DNA of 64,000 bases from Chaetoderma sp. LZ-2023a (GCA_034401795.1 CM067367.1:54934384-54998383); one strand, 5' to 3'; shown: positions 44,783 through 56,465, counted from the stretch's first letter. The notes: a model not told the origin generated them from the sequence alone. Translations and numbers: made by a program.

Positions 44783-45637
44783 TTAGTTCACCTGACCAGA
44801 ATGACTAACAGCATTTATGCCATGCCCATCATCCATCCATCTGTCGTCTGTCGCCTCTCCATCCATTTGTCAACTTTTGCTTTAAACGCTACTCAGTAAC
44901 GGCTAGGTGGATGTGAGTCTCTGGAAGGATCCCATGGGCGTACCCTTCAGAACATCTATACAGAATTTTTAATGGTAAATATTTTGAATGAACATCTTAG
45001 ATTTCATGAAGAATTTACTGGAAATTGTCAAAATGCTACTCCTCATTAATCGCTTGACGTATTTCAAGTTCATTTGGCTGGAAGGATCATATTGGGATAG
45101 GCTTCGGAACTTGTATACAGAATTTTGATTGGTCAATTTCTTGGGTGAAAGTCTGATTCTATGAAAAGTTTCCTGGAAATGGTTAAAACACTACTCATTA
45201 ACTGTTTGGTGGATTTCAAGTTAATTTGGCTGGAAGGACTCTTATGATAGGGTTAGGCTTCAGAACTTGTATACAGAATTTTGATTGATCAATTTTTTGG
45301 GTGAAAATCTTAAGACTTTATTAAAATTTTACCAGAAATTTTCAAAAAGCTACTCTTCATTGACCTCTTGGTGGATTTCAAAAGAATTTGGCTGGAAGGA
45401 CCCTATGGGAGTGTTTCAGAGTTTTTATACATAATTTGGATTGGTCAATATTTTGGATGAAAATCTTAGATTTTATGAAAAACTTACTTTAAATGGTAAA
45501 AAATGCTACTCATTAAACGCTTGACGGATTTCAACTTAATTTGGCTGGAGAAGATTATCCATCATGTCTATTTAAAATCAAATTGTTCAAATCCTAATGG
45601 TCCAATGTCAGCGTCACAGTCTCTTGGGCCTCTTGTT
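44783..45637 (+). mobile_element. HINE-C, 160-bp core type, ~5 units
   Basis: Head TTAGTTCACCTGACCAGA and TTTATGCCATGCCC, ATCC/GTCT tract at 44828-44865, about five units with the words of 13111-16805 (GGATTTCAAGTTAATTTGGC, CAGAACTTGTATACAGAATT), tail CTTGGGCCTCTTGTT. Core sequence and head are closest to the 13-kb copy. Confidence 0.8.
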
Positions 45638-46667
45638 AGTAAGTTCTGTTAAAATGATCTGCATCCATGTCACATCCATGTCACAGAGACCATCATCTTA
45701 GTACGTCTGTCCATGGACAAATGGAACACTTGTTTTGCAGCCTCTAGTAATGATATTGACCTTTAGCTTGGAGGGGGGGGGGGCGGGTTCTGGGTTGGGG
45801 TGGATCATTTGGTGGCAGGTTTCACCATTGTGACAGGTTTTATATGATATATACATACAAAGTATTAAATAGATAATTATCTAGTTTGCACAGTTTTACT
45901 AACTACCTATCTTCCAAAGTGACATTCAGGTGACGTGCGTTATATAACTTTAAATTTGTCAAGAATTAAAACAGGTTGGTGAAACACGTACATCAAATGC
46001 TGCAGACACATATAATGATGGAATAGGCAAAGGATTGAACTTTTATAGATATATTATTGTGATAGTGGAATTACCAGATGGGGGATGCTTATGTTGCATA
46101 CCATTGTCCCTCTCCCGCTTCACGGTCTCTGCGGGAGAACGAAAGGTGTGGTAGGAATACATAGAATACATGGAATACTTTCCCAAAGCAAATAAAGAAT
46201 AGGTATATAGAGTCCTCTTAGACCCTTCAGTCTAGATACCTGCATATTTCTCTGTCAAGATCTATTTGTTGAGCTAGTTCATGTGCCAGTTCTCTGTCCT
46301 TTACTGGCATGTAATGGTGATTAAGCAGACAATTAATGACATACCATTTACACCTGTTATAACCAGGTAGATATTCGGTAATATACGCTATTCAGGTCTA
46401 CGCATAGCATGTTCTCCAGCTGTAATGAACACACCAATACAAATATATTCCGAGACTAGTTTACTAGATCATTTCTGCTGTGTTATGTAAACCAAAAGTT
46501 GTACAATGTGAGAAATGCAACAGACTTGCATTGTTGTATGCAACTACATTTGTTTTGATTTCCTTCAAACTTGCATGGAATGTTGTAATTCTAAATATAT
46601 ATATCTTTCATTTCTAGATGTTGTTGATGATATCAAGTTTGCTACTGTATATGTTATTGCTCTCAAC
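45638..46667. other. No gene seen
   Basis: A G-run at 45771-45783 followed by G-rich sequence; otherwise ordinary spacer. Confidence 0.35.
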
Positions 46668-47135
46668 CCATAAGAGGAAGAGGGTATTGCGATCGTGTCT
46701 GTGTGTGCGTGCGTACATATATATGCACATGCATTAGCGAGTGCGAGCATGCGCATATCTACTCATCCATGTGGCTATCTGTCCAGAGATGTATCTAAAA
46801 AATTAATTATCCAATTTGACTCAAATTTTATCAATGAAGTAACATGATGTGCAAGATTTCCAGAATTTTGGCCATCATCCAGATAAAAAACCTGGATCTT
46901 GATCAGATTAAATTCTGGATCTGTGGATATTTCGGAAATATTGGTCCAATTTGGCTCAAATATTAACACATGAAAAATGTGAGCACACGGTACATTAGGA
47001 TAGCACAACTTTGGGCATAAATATGCAAAAAATCTGAAAAAGACATAATCCTAAGAAAATACAGAAAACCAGAAAACTTTTTACAATGTGACAAAAAATG
47101 GGAGTGCGAGGTTCTGCAATCTCTGATTGCTCATT
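46668..47135 (+). mobile_element. Repeat M, second copy
   Basis: CATAAGAGGAAGAGGGTATTG, GT/GC-rich tract at 46698-46720, body CCTGGATCTTGATCAGATTA, CCAATTTGGCTCAAATATTA, end GAGGTTCTGCAATCTCTGAT. Uninterrupted relative to 40303-40870. Confidence 0.65.
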
Positions 47136-47175
47136 TTTATTATGCCCCACCCTCTATAAATAGGTGAGGGACATT

Positions 47176-47184
47176 TTATATATA

Positions 47185-47243
<59 letters not shown>

Positions 47244-47258
47244 TATATATATATATAC
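47176..47258. repeat. (TA)n microsatellite
   Basis: AT dinucleotides with a few G interruptions (TATAGTATA, ATATAGATA). Confidence 0.95.
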
Positions 47259-47429
47259 TTTTCTCTGTATCAGCAGAATTCATGGATATTCAACACGTCT
47301 ATGGCAGGCTGTCTATGCATCAAGGAGTCTGAGGAAGCCGATAAATTTGGATTCCATTAAATATATAACATGGCCTATAGTGACCCAAATCACCAATACA
47401 GGACAGATCTGATGTGTGACTTACATGTA

Positions 47430-47600
47430 GATATCTGACTGTTTTGACGTCAATCAAATGCATCACAAGTTAGCGGACATTACAATCATAATGACATATA
47501 GCTACATCACAAAAATCTAAGAGTTTGTTATGAAAGTGATGTCTTTGAGGAATTTACAATTTAATAAAGGATCTGTTGAATGTTTTGAAACTATTTTTCT
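47430..47600 (-). mobile_element. MITE-D fragment, reverse
   Basis: TGACGTCA at 47445-47452, CATAATGACATATAGC, then TTTAATAAAGGATCTGTTGA and TTTTGAAACTATTTTTCTGC. Stops at the centre of the element. Confidence 0.6.
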
Positions 47601-47737
47601 GCCATGGATAAGGAAATTGTGTGCCAAAATAAATCTAACCCTTTTCATTGTTATTTTTGTTTACATATACATGTGCGTAATACTCTGCTGAACCCAGATA
47701 AAAATTGGTTATCTAGCCATATATTCAGAAATGGAAT

Positions 47738-48043
47738 GTCGTGGTCCATTTCTATCTATACCTCACACATTTCTAGCTAACCGCTTGAACTCTGAATTCC
47801 CAGAATCTCACTTTCAAGGTAACTATACAGGCAATGGTAGCTTCCAGTCAAATTAATTTCAAAGTGTTAAACAGGATGTTTATTAAATTGTCATTTCACC
47901 AAACCCATACCGATACCATTCGGCTGTTTACTGATGGACCGAATTGCTCCTTTTGTGCTGGCCCTATAACGTCTTTTGGATGACATCAGCTAACAAGTGA
48001 CATATTTTGATTATGACATAGGATCCCTCTATTCATAGCTTTC
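47738..48043 (+). mobile_element. MITE-D-like element
   Basis: GTCCATTTCTATCTATACC, TCTGAATTCCCAGAATCTCA, TTCCAGTCAAATTAATTTC, TTTATTAAATTG, GATTATGACATAGGATCCCT. Same subtype as 51618. Confidence 0.6.
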
Positions 48044-48046
48044 TTG

Positions 48047-48427
48047 TGCAATGGACCTTTCCATTTTTAGCCATGCCCCGCCCATCTCTAGCTAAGCTCC
48101 ACCCACACCTCCCTTGTGTTGGGATCAATCGATCTCTGAACTCCCTGACTATCAATTTCCAGAAAACTATACGGGTAAGCTATTGAACATTTTGGAACCT
48201 ATGGCTGCAACATCATCCAGTCAAATTAGTTTCAAAATATTCAACAGCATGTGTATTAAATAGTAGAGACGTACAATTCGTACAACGTTTCGGACTATTA
48301 AGAGTTAAAGATGGGCCATTAAATAAAATCATTTATGGCGTAATGATTATGACCATCCTCCACGCCACTTAGCTGATTATGACATCATATGAAGTCAGAT
48401 GATAGATGGATACGATGGAAAGGTGAA
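48047..48427 (+). mobile_element. MITE-D
   Basis: CAATGGACCTTTCCATTTTT start, GCCCCGCCCATCTCTAGC, GGGATCAATCGATCTC, shortened central palindrome, GTATTAAATAGTAGAGACG, tail with GATTATGACATCATATGA, end GATGGAAAGGTGAAT. Confidence 0.82.
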
Positions 48428-49069
48428 TTTACAGTTTTCATCATGCATGAAGCAAGTGTTTTACTTTCATTCATTTGCATTTCAGAGAATCTGCAGCTCT
48501 GTCTTCTGTCATATCATTAACAGCTGGAGAAATTTCTGAAATTAAAACCCACCATTTATGGAAAAAAATCTGGCACTATGAAATTGGCAGGTGTATGTTA
48601 CATTTTATGACACCATTATTGCAAAATTGCCAGTATTTTTTCCTGGTCTCTTAATATGAGTCATGATAAACCATTGCAAATGGAAGCAGTTAAAATTTTA
48701 CAACTTTTTTGTTGATTATAATCGACTCTAAAACATTTTTTCACTAGGATGCAGAAAGCCTGCATTAAGCAGAAATGTACACAATTGTGATGATAATTCT
48801 GGTAATAATTTGATAAATAGTTATTGTCAACATGAATGCCTTTGAGTCAAATTGTTTTCAAACTAATCAGCACGATTTTAATGGCTGTGTGTAATAAAAA
48901 ACTCCACCATACTGACTGCATTTAATATTAACTTGATTGGAAGCCAGATTTGTCAGAGATTTGTGATTCACACATCTCTCTTACAGTTTCATGTAATTTT
49001 ATCTCCTGTGCGTGTTGTCACAAAATGATTCACTCAGACATGGTTGTGGTGGTCACGCTCAGACTTCAA
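48428..49069. other. No gene seen
   Basis: AT-rich; a G-type core scrap at 48835-48880. Confidence 0.35.
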
Positions 49070-49296
49070 TTAACCCTTTAACTTTCGAATTTGTTCAAGA
49101 AAATTTCAAATTTCTCATAGAAAATAGTCATTTGCACACCAAGAGAATACTATTTTTGAAAATTTACCACTGGAATAACTGGCTTGATTATCGAGCCAGT
49201 TATTCCAGTGGAAAATTGTCAAAAATAGTCGTGTCTTCATCTGCAAATGGACCACTGCAGAAGCCGCTTTTGGCTGATGTGGGTGTTAATGTGTTT
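49070..49296 (-). mobile_element. MITE-A
   Basis: TTAA 49070-49073; CCCTTTAACTTTCGAATTTG; centre TAACTGGCTTGATTATCGAG; right end GGCTGATGTGGGTGTTAA. Confidence 0.82.
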
Positions 49297-49504
49297 TTAG
49301 AATGTTATTTTATTGGCCAAAAAAAAATCAGATGTCAAATGTGTGTAGGAGTGATGAACAATTGCATCAGGCATGTGGAGGCATTGTGGTAAAGTTAACT
49401 GGGCGAAGAAGTGGACAGTTTATTCTGGGCCACTGTTATTGTCTGGTGATGGTGGTTAATAGTCATACATTCTGAGTCACCACGAAACTCGGAGCAATCT
49501 AAGA

Positions 49505-49615
49505 AATAAAACACAAAACACGCTGAATATTTTGAAAGAAATTTCACTGAAACTGCTTAATGACATAGACAGCAATGACTTTCAGTCAAATTTTCAAAAT
49601 AATCACAATGGATTG
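49505..49615. mobile_element. MITE-G-type hairpin fragment
   Basis: GCTGAATATTTTGAAAGAAA and CTTTCAGTCAAATTTTCAAA form a stem around GACATAGACAGCAATG. Ends not identified. Confidence 0.5.
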
Positions 49616-49847
49616 AACAATAACATGCATGTTTTATTAAATATTTAATAATATAGGATAGAATAAGATGTCTGCCTTTGTCAGTGTTCTAGACAGATGA
49701 TGATGTAGAACTCTTTGTTTGAGATCATGGATGACAGATCAAGAAAAATATGGAGAAAAATTACAGAGCTGCCGGAAATTGGGAAACAATTGTGGGAATT
49801 TATGCTTTCTAATAACAGGAGATTTAAATTGTAATTATAGACCGATT

Positions 49848-50036
49848 TTAACCCTTTAAACCTTGAAATTCCAGTGTCCTAAGTTCAAGGTAGCTATCCA
49901 GGAAAGCTTTTGAGTATATTTTGAAACTAATATGACTGGAAGCTGTAACTGCCTTTGGCAGCAACAGCTCCCAGTCACATTAGTTTCAAAATATTCAACA
50001 GAAAGAATCTCTTGTTTTGGTGTTTGTGATGGTTAA
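49848..50036 (+). mobile_element. MITE-E, complete
   Basis: TTAA 49848-49851 and 50033-50036. CCCTTTAAACCTTGAAATTC, core AAACTAATATGACTGGAAGC, inverse GCTCCCAGTCACATTAGTTT. A clean type copy. Confidence 0.82.
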
Positions 50037-50326
50037 AGGATGATATATAGCGGCTGGATGATACCTCTATGACCATCGCCTGAATGCCTCAAGCAACACT
50101 AACCACTATCTGTAACACTAACCACTATCTGCAACAACGCCATTAATTACATCCAGCAACAACAACACACACACACCACCACCATCACCACTAACATATG
50201 TGGCAGTGGATATGTAGGGGTTTGTCAGTTATATTGCAGTTGACCACAGCAGTATCATAGAGAGCATGGGCATTGGTGTTGAAAGGGTTAATGATAGTTA
50301 TAATAATGTTTGGCAATGTGAGGCAG

Positions 50327-50560
50327 GGTAACCTTTGGTTAAATTTGCTCAAGAAAATCCCATTGCTCTCATATAGAATATTTTCATTTGTAAGCCAAGA
50401 GGAAATTATCTTTGAAATCTTACAAGTAAAATGGCATGTTTGGATATCAGGCCACTCATTCCAGTGGTAAATTTTCAAAAATAGTCTTCTTACCCTGTAA
50501 ATTGACAATCAGGACCACTGTAAGGGCAAATTTTGGCTGACTTGAATTTGATCATTGAAG
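50327..50560 (-). mobile_element. MITE-A, diverged
   Basis: AACCTTTGGTTAAATTTGCTC left, weak left arm, clear right arm CAGTGGTAAATTTTCAAAAA, right end TGGCTGACTTGAATTTGATC. Abuts the next copy. Confidence 0.65.
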
Positions 50561-50776
50561 CCTTTAAATTTGTTCAAGAAAATTTTAATTTTTTTCAAAG
50601 AAAATTTCAATTTGCATACCAAGATAAGACTTTTTGAAAATTTAACACTGGAATGACTGGCTCTGTAATCGAGCCAGTCATTCCAGTGGTAAATTCTCAA
50701 AAATAGTCTTCTTGGTCTGCAAACTCACGTTTCTCAATACCACTGTAGAAGTCGTTTTTGGCCATCAATGGGTTAC
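50556..50776 (-). mobile_element. MITE-A
   Basis: GCCTTTAAATTTGTTCAAGA left; full palindrome TGACTGGCTCTGTAATCGAG/CCAGTCA; right TTTTTGGCCATCAATGGGTT. Confidence 0.78.
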
Positions 50777-51190
50777 GGCTCAGTCACTGCCAGGCACTAA
50801 GCAGTATCATTAAATGTACTTGCTGATCCTGAGCACCATTTCTGTTTGTAATTAACTAGGCATTGCATGCGGCAGTAATATCTTACAAGCTTCAGTCAGA
50901 TCCAGTGTCAGTTATGTTGGTGTTGGTCTTGTAAAACATTACTGTTTAAAATCTATCAACTGTATCATCGCTGCATGAGTGCTTGGTGTTGGAAATGTCT
51001 ACATGCTGGTGAGGTGGAAACAATTTCTGATTGGCCATGGCGGGACCATAGGCATGAAGGGGGTGTCCTGTGTCCTGATTATTCCTCACAAATATATCTA
51101 CCAATATGAGTACAATAGTGAGATCATTATAGATAGATGTCTGGCTAGCCCCCCCCCCCATCACACTTTGTACATAGGTTTGAATCAGCG
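50777..51190. other. No gene seen
   Basis: Ordinary spacer; opposed short frames have no recognisable content. Confidence 0.35.
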
Positions 51191-51424
51191 TTAACACTTA
51201 AACCCTTGAATTTGGTCAAGAAAATTTCAGTTTTTTTCATAGAAAATGTAAATTTTTCAGACCAAGAGAAGACTATATTTAAAAATCTACCACTGGAATG
51301 ACTGGCTCGATTATCAAGCCAGTCATTCCAGCGGTAGATTTTCAAAAATAGTCTTCTCATGGTCCGCAAATGGACATTTCTTAAGATCGTTTCAAAAGCC
51401 ATTTTTGGCTGATATGCGCATTAA
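51191..51424 (-). mobile_element. MITE-A, back-to-back with next
   Basis: TTAA 51191-51194 and 51421-51424. Left AAACCCTTGAATTTGGTC, right TTTTTGGCTGATATGCGCA. Shares its right TTAA with an opposite-strand copy. Confidence 0.85.
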
Positions 51425-51617
51425 CACTTTAACACTCATATCAGCCAAAAAGCAGCTTCTGCAGTGGTGTTGGGAAATGTCCATTTGCAGACCAAGAGAT
51501 TTACCATTCCAGTGGTAAATTTTCAAAAATAATCTCTTGGTCTGCAAATAGCCATTTTCTATGAGACGATTGAAATTTTCTTGAACAAATTCAAGGGTTA
51601 AAGAATCAAAAGGTTAA
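51421..51617 (+). mobile_element. MITE-A, central palindrome deleted
   Basis: TTAA 51421-51424; CACTTTAACACTCATATCAG; arms meet directly at GAGATTTACCATTCCAGTGG; right end TTCAAGGGTTAAAG with TTAA 51614-51617 a few bases out. Confidence 0.8.
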
Positions 51618-51940
51618 ACCCTGACTTCCCAGAATCTCAATCTGAAGGTACCAGTAGCTTCCAGGTAAGCTTTTGAATATTTTGAATCTAATTTAACTGT
51701 AAGCTTTGCTGCCTTTGGCAGTAAGGCAGCAACAGCTCCCAGTCAAGTTAGCTTTAAAATATTCAACAGAATGTTTATTAAATTGCAAATTCACCATAAG
51801 TTAATAATTCAGACAGTTACTCTCAGACACTTTCCCCTTTCATGACAGACATATGTCATTTGATTGTGACATCATAAACAAGTGAAATATTTTGATTATG
51901 ACATCAGATACTAGAGTGACAGATCAGATCTCTCCATTGC
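51618..51940 (+). mobile_element. MITE-D subtype with E-like core
   Basis: CCCTGACTTCCCAGAATCTC, core GAATCTAATTTAACTGTAAG and its inverse GTCAAGTTAGCTTTAAAATA, TTTATTAAATTGC, then GATTATGACATCAGATACTA and GTGACAGATCAGATC. Combines the E-type GCTCCCAGT core with a D-type tail, so the two families are related. Confidence 0.65.
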
Positions 51941-52204
51941 CTTGCCTGGGACGTAGGAAGTAGGACACAGACTGATATCATTTTTCATAACTTGATGTTG
52001 CAGCATCAACATTAAGCATTTATATTTATATATACCTCAATTTGCATAAATATATCTGGGCCGTAATCATTAACTTAGCTACCTGTAATCGGAATGAGAG
52101 AGAGAGGGGTTGGGGTGGGGTGGTCGTGGAGGGTGGGGTTGGGATCACCTTGACATTGTGGTCACTATGTCAAATGTCAAGATCATTTATCTCTCTAATC
52201 TTCT

Positions 52205-52422
52205 TGAGCCAGGCCCAAAGCAGACCTTGCAGTGGTCTTGAGAAATGTCAATTTGCATGCCAACAGAAGACTATTTTAGAAATTTTGTAACTGGAATGAC
52301 TGGCTAAATCAAGTCAATCATTCCAGTTGCAATTTTTCAATAATAGTTTTCTTGGTACACAAATTGACACTCACTGATGAAAAATTACCAGTTTGACAGA
52401 TTTTGACAATTGAAGGGTTAAC
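52205..52422 (+). mobile_element. MITE-A, tandem with next
   Basis: Left start worn (GAGCCAGGCCCAAAGC); arms GTCAATTTGCATGCCAACAG and inverse; right TTAA 52419-52422 shared. Confidence 0.75.
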
Positions 52423-52652
52423 TCTTTAACGCTCATATCAGACAAAAACGGCTTCTGCAATGGTCTTGAGAAATGCCCATTTGTAGACAAAGGGAAGAGT
52501 ATTTTTGAAAATTTACCAACGGAATGACTGGGTCGATAACTGATAGTCAGTCATTCCAGTTACAAAATACTCTTGCCTTCATCTATAAAAGGACATTTTC
52601 TATGAGAAAATTGAAAAATCTTTGAACAAATTTGACCATTGAAGGGGTTAAG
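52419..52652 (+). mobile_element. MITE-A
   Basis: TTAA 52419-52422 and 52649-52652. CTCTTTAACGCTCATATCAG start; centre TGACTGGGTCGATAACTGAT is partly lost. Confidence 0.82.
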
Positions 52653-52844
52653 TGTCAACATGAGCTTCGCTTGACAGTCCACACATTAGCATGATGACTT
52701 ATGATGTGCTATTAATGAATGCTAGATAGTCGCTAAGATATTGCTTGTCCGCTGCTCTATGTTAGGTACAGGTGTACTGGTAAGTTTCCTTCCTGTATTT
52801 ATGCAGGATCTGAGTGAAGGTGCAGAGATTAACTCTTTAACCCA

Positions 52845-53058
52845 TTAACCCTTGAATTTGTTCAAGAAAAATTTAATTTTTCTCATAGAAAATGTCCATT
52901 TGCAGATCAGGAGAAGACTATTTTTGAAAATTTACCACTGGAATGACTGGCTCGGTTATCGAGCCAGTCATTCCAGTGGTAAATTTTCAAAAATAGTCTC
53001 CGACAAATAGACATTTTCTCTGAGACAATTAAGATTTCCTTGAAAACTTGAGGGTCAA
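52845..53058 (-). mobile_element. MITE-A, tandem with next
   Basis: TTAA 52845-52848 then CCCTTGAATTTGTTCAAG; perfect palindrome TGACTGGCTCGGTTATCGAG/CCAGTCA; TCAA 53055-53058 (worn TTAA) shared. Confidence 0.85.
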
Positions 53059-53279
53059 CCCTTTAAAAATGGCTTCTGCAGTGGTCTTGGGAAATGTCCA
53101 TTTGCTGACCAAGAAAATACTTTTTTTGTTGAAAATTTGCCAGTAGAATGACTGGCTCGATAGCCGAGCCAGTCATTCCAGTGGTAAATTTTCAAAAATT
53201 GTCTTCTTGGTCTGCAAATGGACATTCTCTATGAGAAAATTGTAATTTTCTTGAACAAATTCAAGGGCTAAAGGGTTAA
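53055..53279 (+). mobile_element. MITE-A
   Basis: Shares 53055-53058; CCCTTTAAAAATGGCTTCTG start (short inner deletion); right TTAA 53276-53279; TGGCTCGATAGCCGAGCCAG centre. Confidence 0.85.
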
Positions 53280-53961
53280 ATAAATGGTTAGGATTTTGCC
53301 AAATATTATCAATTGAAAAATTTGAAAATGCTGTTACTTAGAGCTGTTGTTGTCTTATTAGACAAATAGATAGCGACTGCTTTCAGGCACACCATTTTGA
53401 AGATGACCTCGTCTTGCTTGCAGCTCACTCCTGCTAAATTACATATTGTGTACCGCAATGAAAATGCTAATAACAACCATTAATGTAGCACCATTAGTGT
53501 GCCAATTCAATTATAACGGTTTCGTAATTGAATACCGCGTATAACGCACAGAGTTATGATGTAATCTTTTAGGTTTTCCCTTTTTGCCACAAAACCGAAT
53601 CAGATAATGATGTTTAGCCAGTTATAAAAACTATGGAACTGGTGCCAAATTCATTTAATTATCTGTGTCTCTTGGCTTGAGTCAGTAGATGTTGAAAGAC
53701 TACCGTAGATGTATTCTGAGTTGCATGTATTGTTTTGCTCTCATCCGGTGTCATGGTCAACCCGTCTGTTTATAGCTCTCCATTTCACGATTACGCTTAG
53801 GATTGGTTAATCCTACAGGAAGTGAAATTGAACGCAGATGGATGCTATTTGCTCAAAGAAGGCATATGATGCCTGTGGGTGTGATGTCATTATGTCAAAT
53901 GCCAATGTCATTGTGACCTTGGTGTAAAACCGCATGTTGTTAAACTAAATCATTTGCATTT
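53280..53961. other. No gene seen
   Basis: Spacer without recognisable family. Confidence 0.35.
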
Positions 53962-54790
53962 TATTTAGGGCAAGTGCGGAAGCCCTAGAGTAATCACTGT
54001 GTCTGTCCATCCATCCATTTTACCATCCATCTGTCCATCCACAATATCTCGTAAACAGCACGTCATACAGAACCGGTTCAGATATTTTAATAAAACTTGG
54101 TGTATGCCTCAGTTATGATACACGGATGTGCCTTTTGAAAAAGTCACATTTATAGACCGTCCAATACTTTGGGTGAAAATGGGGTTTTTAATGCAAAAAC
54201 TCAAGATTTTTGTCAATTTCCTCATAAACACAATATCATACAGAATTAATCGCTTAAGATAATTTGATGAAACTTGGCAGGTGTCTTCTTTATGATGGGT
54301 AGATTTGACTTGAAAGATTCACCTTTATCGACCCAAGATTTTGGGTGAAAATTAGCTTTTTAATGCAAAAGTTCAAGATTTTTGTTAATTTCCTCATAAA
54401 CACCATATACAGAATTGCTTAAGATAATTTAATGAAACTTTGCAGGTAGCTTCTCTATGATGCGTAGATAATCCTTTTGAAGGATTCACCTTTATAGGTC
54501 CAACATGTTTTGGTGAAAATTGTCTTTTTAATGCAAAAACTCATTTGTCATGTTCTCGTAAACAGCATAACATACAGAATCGTTTAAATTAATTTAATGA
54601 AACTTAGCAGGTAGCTTCTTTATGATGGATAGAGATGCCTTTTGGAGGATTCACCTTTATAGGTGCAAAATTTTGAGTGAAAATGGGATTTTTAATGCAA
54701 AAACTTACAACATTTGTCAATTTCCTTCATTTTCTTTTTTCTTATTATTAATAATATGAAGGGTTTCAATAAAATTATTACTACCTACTA
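53962..54790 (+). mobile_element. HINE-like element J, ~4 units of 160-175 bp
   Basis: Head TTTAGGGCAAGTGCGGAAGC (a GGGC/GCCC stem) and CCTAGAGTAATCACTGTG, ATCC/GTCC tract 54000-54040, then units beginning near 54046, 54222, 54393 and 54553. Units share CTCGTAAACAGCA, ATACAGAATCG, TTAATGAAACTTGGCAGGT, TTTATGATGGGTAGA, GGATTCACCTTTATAGG and TTTTTAATGCAAAAACTCA. No clear 3' stem-loop tail. Confidence 0.7.
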
Positions 54791-54892
54791 CATAGAGAAA
54801 GGTATTTTCAGTGATTCTGGCCCCTCTGAGTCAAACAACATTTTCTGGTTAGCTCTGCATCGCAGCTTTTATGTCAGAATTGGTTAATCCTA

Positions 54893-55132
54893 TTAACCCT
54901 TTATGGGTCAAGCTGCCAAAAACTGGCCTCTGCAGCGGCCTTGAGGAATGTCTGTTTGGATGCCAAGGGAAGACTATTTTTGAAAATTTAACACTAGAAT
55001 GGCTGGCTCGATAACCAAGCCAGTCATTCAAGTTATACATTTTCAAAAATATTTGTCTCTTGGCCTGCAAATGGACATTTAGTAAGCAAATATTTAGATT
55101 TTCTTGACCAACTTTGACCATTAAAGGGTTAA
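54893..55132 (+). mobile_element. MITE-A, complete
   Basis: TTAA 54893-54896 and 55129-55132. CCCTTTATGGGTCAAGCTGC start, CCATTAAAGGG end, of the GGTCAAG subtype also at 205 and 27786. Confidence 0.85.
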
Positions 55133-55374
55133 AACTATATAACTTGCATATAACTTGGACACATGGTTCTCTTTAACCAGCAGTGACAGTAGCATGACAG
55201 TGACACACACCACAGGAAGCTGGCTAGATACTCCACATATTCACACAAAGTCACTACTAATGCTTGCAAAATTCACTCTGCTTAACTCATTTCCTTGTAC
55301 TGGCCAGCATCAAATGTACGGTACAGCTCAGAAATCACTCATAATGTTTCCAAAATAAAATAAACCATACTGAG

Positions 55375-55475
55375 CATGAATATTTAGAGCATAATTGGAT
55401 TGGAAGACATTGCTGCCTAATTAGGGGCAAGAACCAGTTATGTTCAAAATATTCAACAGAACCCGTTCTTATTAA
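55375..55475 (+). mobile_element. MITE-E fragment
   Basis: GAATATTTAGAGCATAATTG, TTGGAAGACATTGCTGCC, inverse CAAAATATTCAACAGAACC; runs into TTAA 55472-55475 of the next element. Confidence 0.5.
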
Positions 55476-55568
55476 CCCGTTAAACCTTGAATTTGTTCAA
55501 GAAAATTTAAATTTTCTTAGAAAATGTTCATTTGCAGCCCAAGAGAAGACTATTTGTGAAAATTTATC
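55472..55568 (-). mobile_element. MITE-A left half, cut by duplicated segment
   Basis: TTAA 55472-55475, CCCGTTAAACCTTGAATTTG, arm TTTGCAGCCCAAGAGAAGAC, then stops inside GAAAATTTAT at the 85-bp duplicated flank. Confidence 0.8.
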
Positions 55569-55652
55569 TAAGCAATTTGCGAGTATGAACCGCGTCACTA
55601 GATGCCCGGATTAATGAGAGTGTATAATGCTGGTTGTTGCTCTAGTTCTTAA
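55568..55652 (-). repeat. Duplicated flank, inverted copy of 21124-21208
   Basis: 85 bp, three differences from the reverse complement of 21124-21208. Sits between a broken MITE-A and the complete one that follows. Confidence 0.85.
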
Positions 55653-55885
55653 CCCTTTAACCCTTGAATTTGTACAAGAAAATTTAAATTTTCTCCTAGA
55701 AAACTCCATTTGCAGACCAAGAAGACTATTTTTGAAAATTTACCACTGGAATGACTGGCTCGGTTATCGAGCCAGTCATTCCAGTGATAAATTTTCAAAA
55801 ATAGTCTTCTCTTGGGCTGCAAATGGACATTTCTCAAGACCACTTCAGAGGTCGTTTTTGGCTGATATGAGTGGTAAAGGGTTAA
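55649..55885 (-). mobile_element. MITE-A, complete; partner of 20891-21127
   Basis: TTAA 55649-55652 and 55882-55885; CCCTTTAACCCTTGAATTTG start; shares private variants with the copy at 20891, consistent with one being copied from the other along with its flank. Confidence 0.88.
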
Positions 55886-56089
55886 CTAACATGTTTGCGT
55901 TTTTGTTTTGGAAACATGTGAAGTTATATTATGAGCTATATTACTCATGTACATGTAGAATATATTACCCATGTGTGGATAGAAAGATTCCTTTGGCCGT
56001 TTGTGCCACAAGATCAAAACTCATTGTCATGCATGGGTGATCATGGTACAGATATCAGATATCAGATATCAGTTTCAGCAGCATAGCTT

Positions 56090-56350
56090 AACCCCACCAA
56101 AAATCAGTCCTTTTTAAGTCCCTTTTCAGTCCCCAAAAGAGTCCAAAAAGTGTCCCTCTTTCAGTCCCAGACTTAAAAAGGACTCCTCAGGCGTCAGTTT
56201 TCAGTCCTCAATTTAGATTTGCAGCCCCCATAGGGAGTCCCTTTTCAGTCCCTGTTCCAATTATTAATTGAAGAGTAAAAAAAGACTCTTTAGGAGGCCC
56301 TTTTCGGTCCCCTGTTCCATTTAAGCAAATGAGGACTGAAAAGGTTTTTT
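56090..56350. repeat. TTTTCAGTCC-rich tract
   Basis: Irregular repeats of (TTTT)CAGTCCC, AGTCC and AAAAAGGACT in both directions. More of the same word at 56640-56760. Function unknown; no phase or exact period. Confidence 0.6.
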
Positions 56351-56399
56351 TTAACCTTGAACTTATAGTCAGATCCCCCCAGCAATATTTAGTCTTCCC

Positions 56400-56465
56400 G
56401 CAAGTCATTCCAGTTGTAAATCCTCAAAAATAGTCTTCTCTTGGTCTGCAAAATGACATCTGCAT
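56400..56465. mobile_element. MITE-A arm fragment
   Basis: AGTCATTCCAGTTGTAAATC, AAAAATAGTCTTCTCTTGGT, TCTGCAAAATGACATC: one arm only. Confidence 0.75.

Noticed and set aside
55627-56040. A 137-codon open frame and many similar ones (recurring peptide LFLKIYHWNDWLGYRASHSS on both strands at 3055, 10158, 20880, 22220, 49012, 50191, 50509, 51145, 54849, 55649)
   Set aside because: All are translations of the MITE-A hairpin arms. The same peptide appears on both strands because the arms are inverted copies; there is no start context, conserved length or domain.
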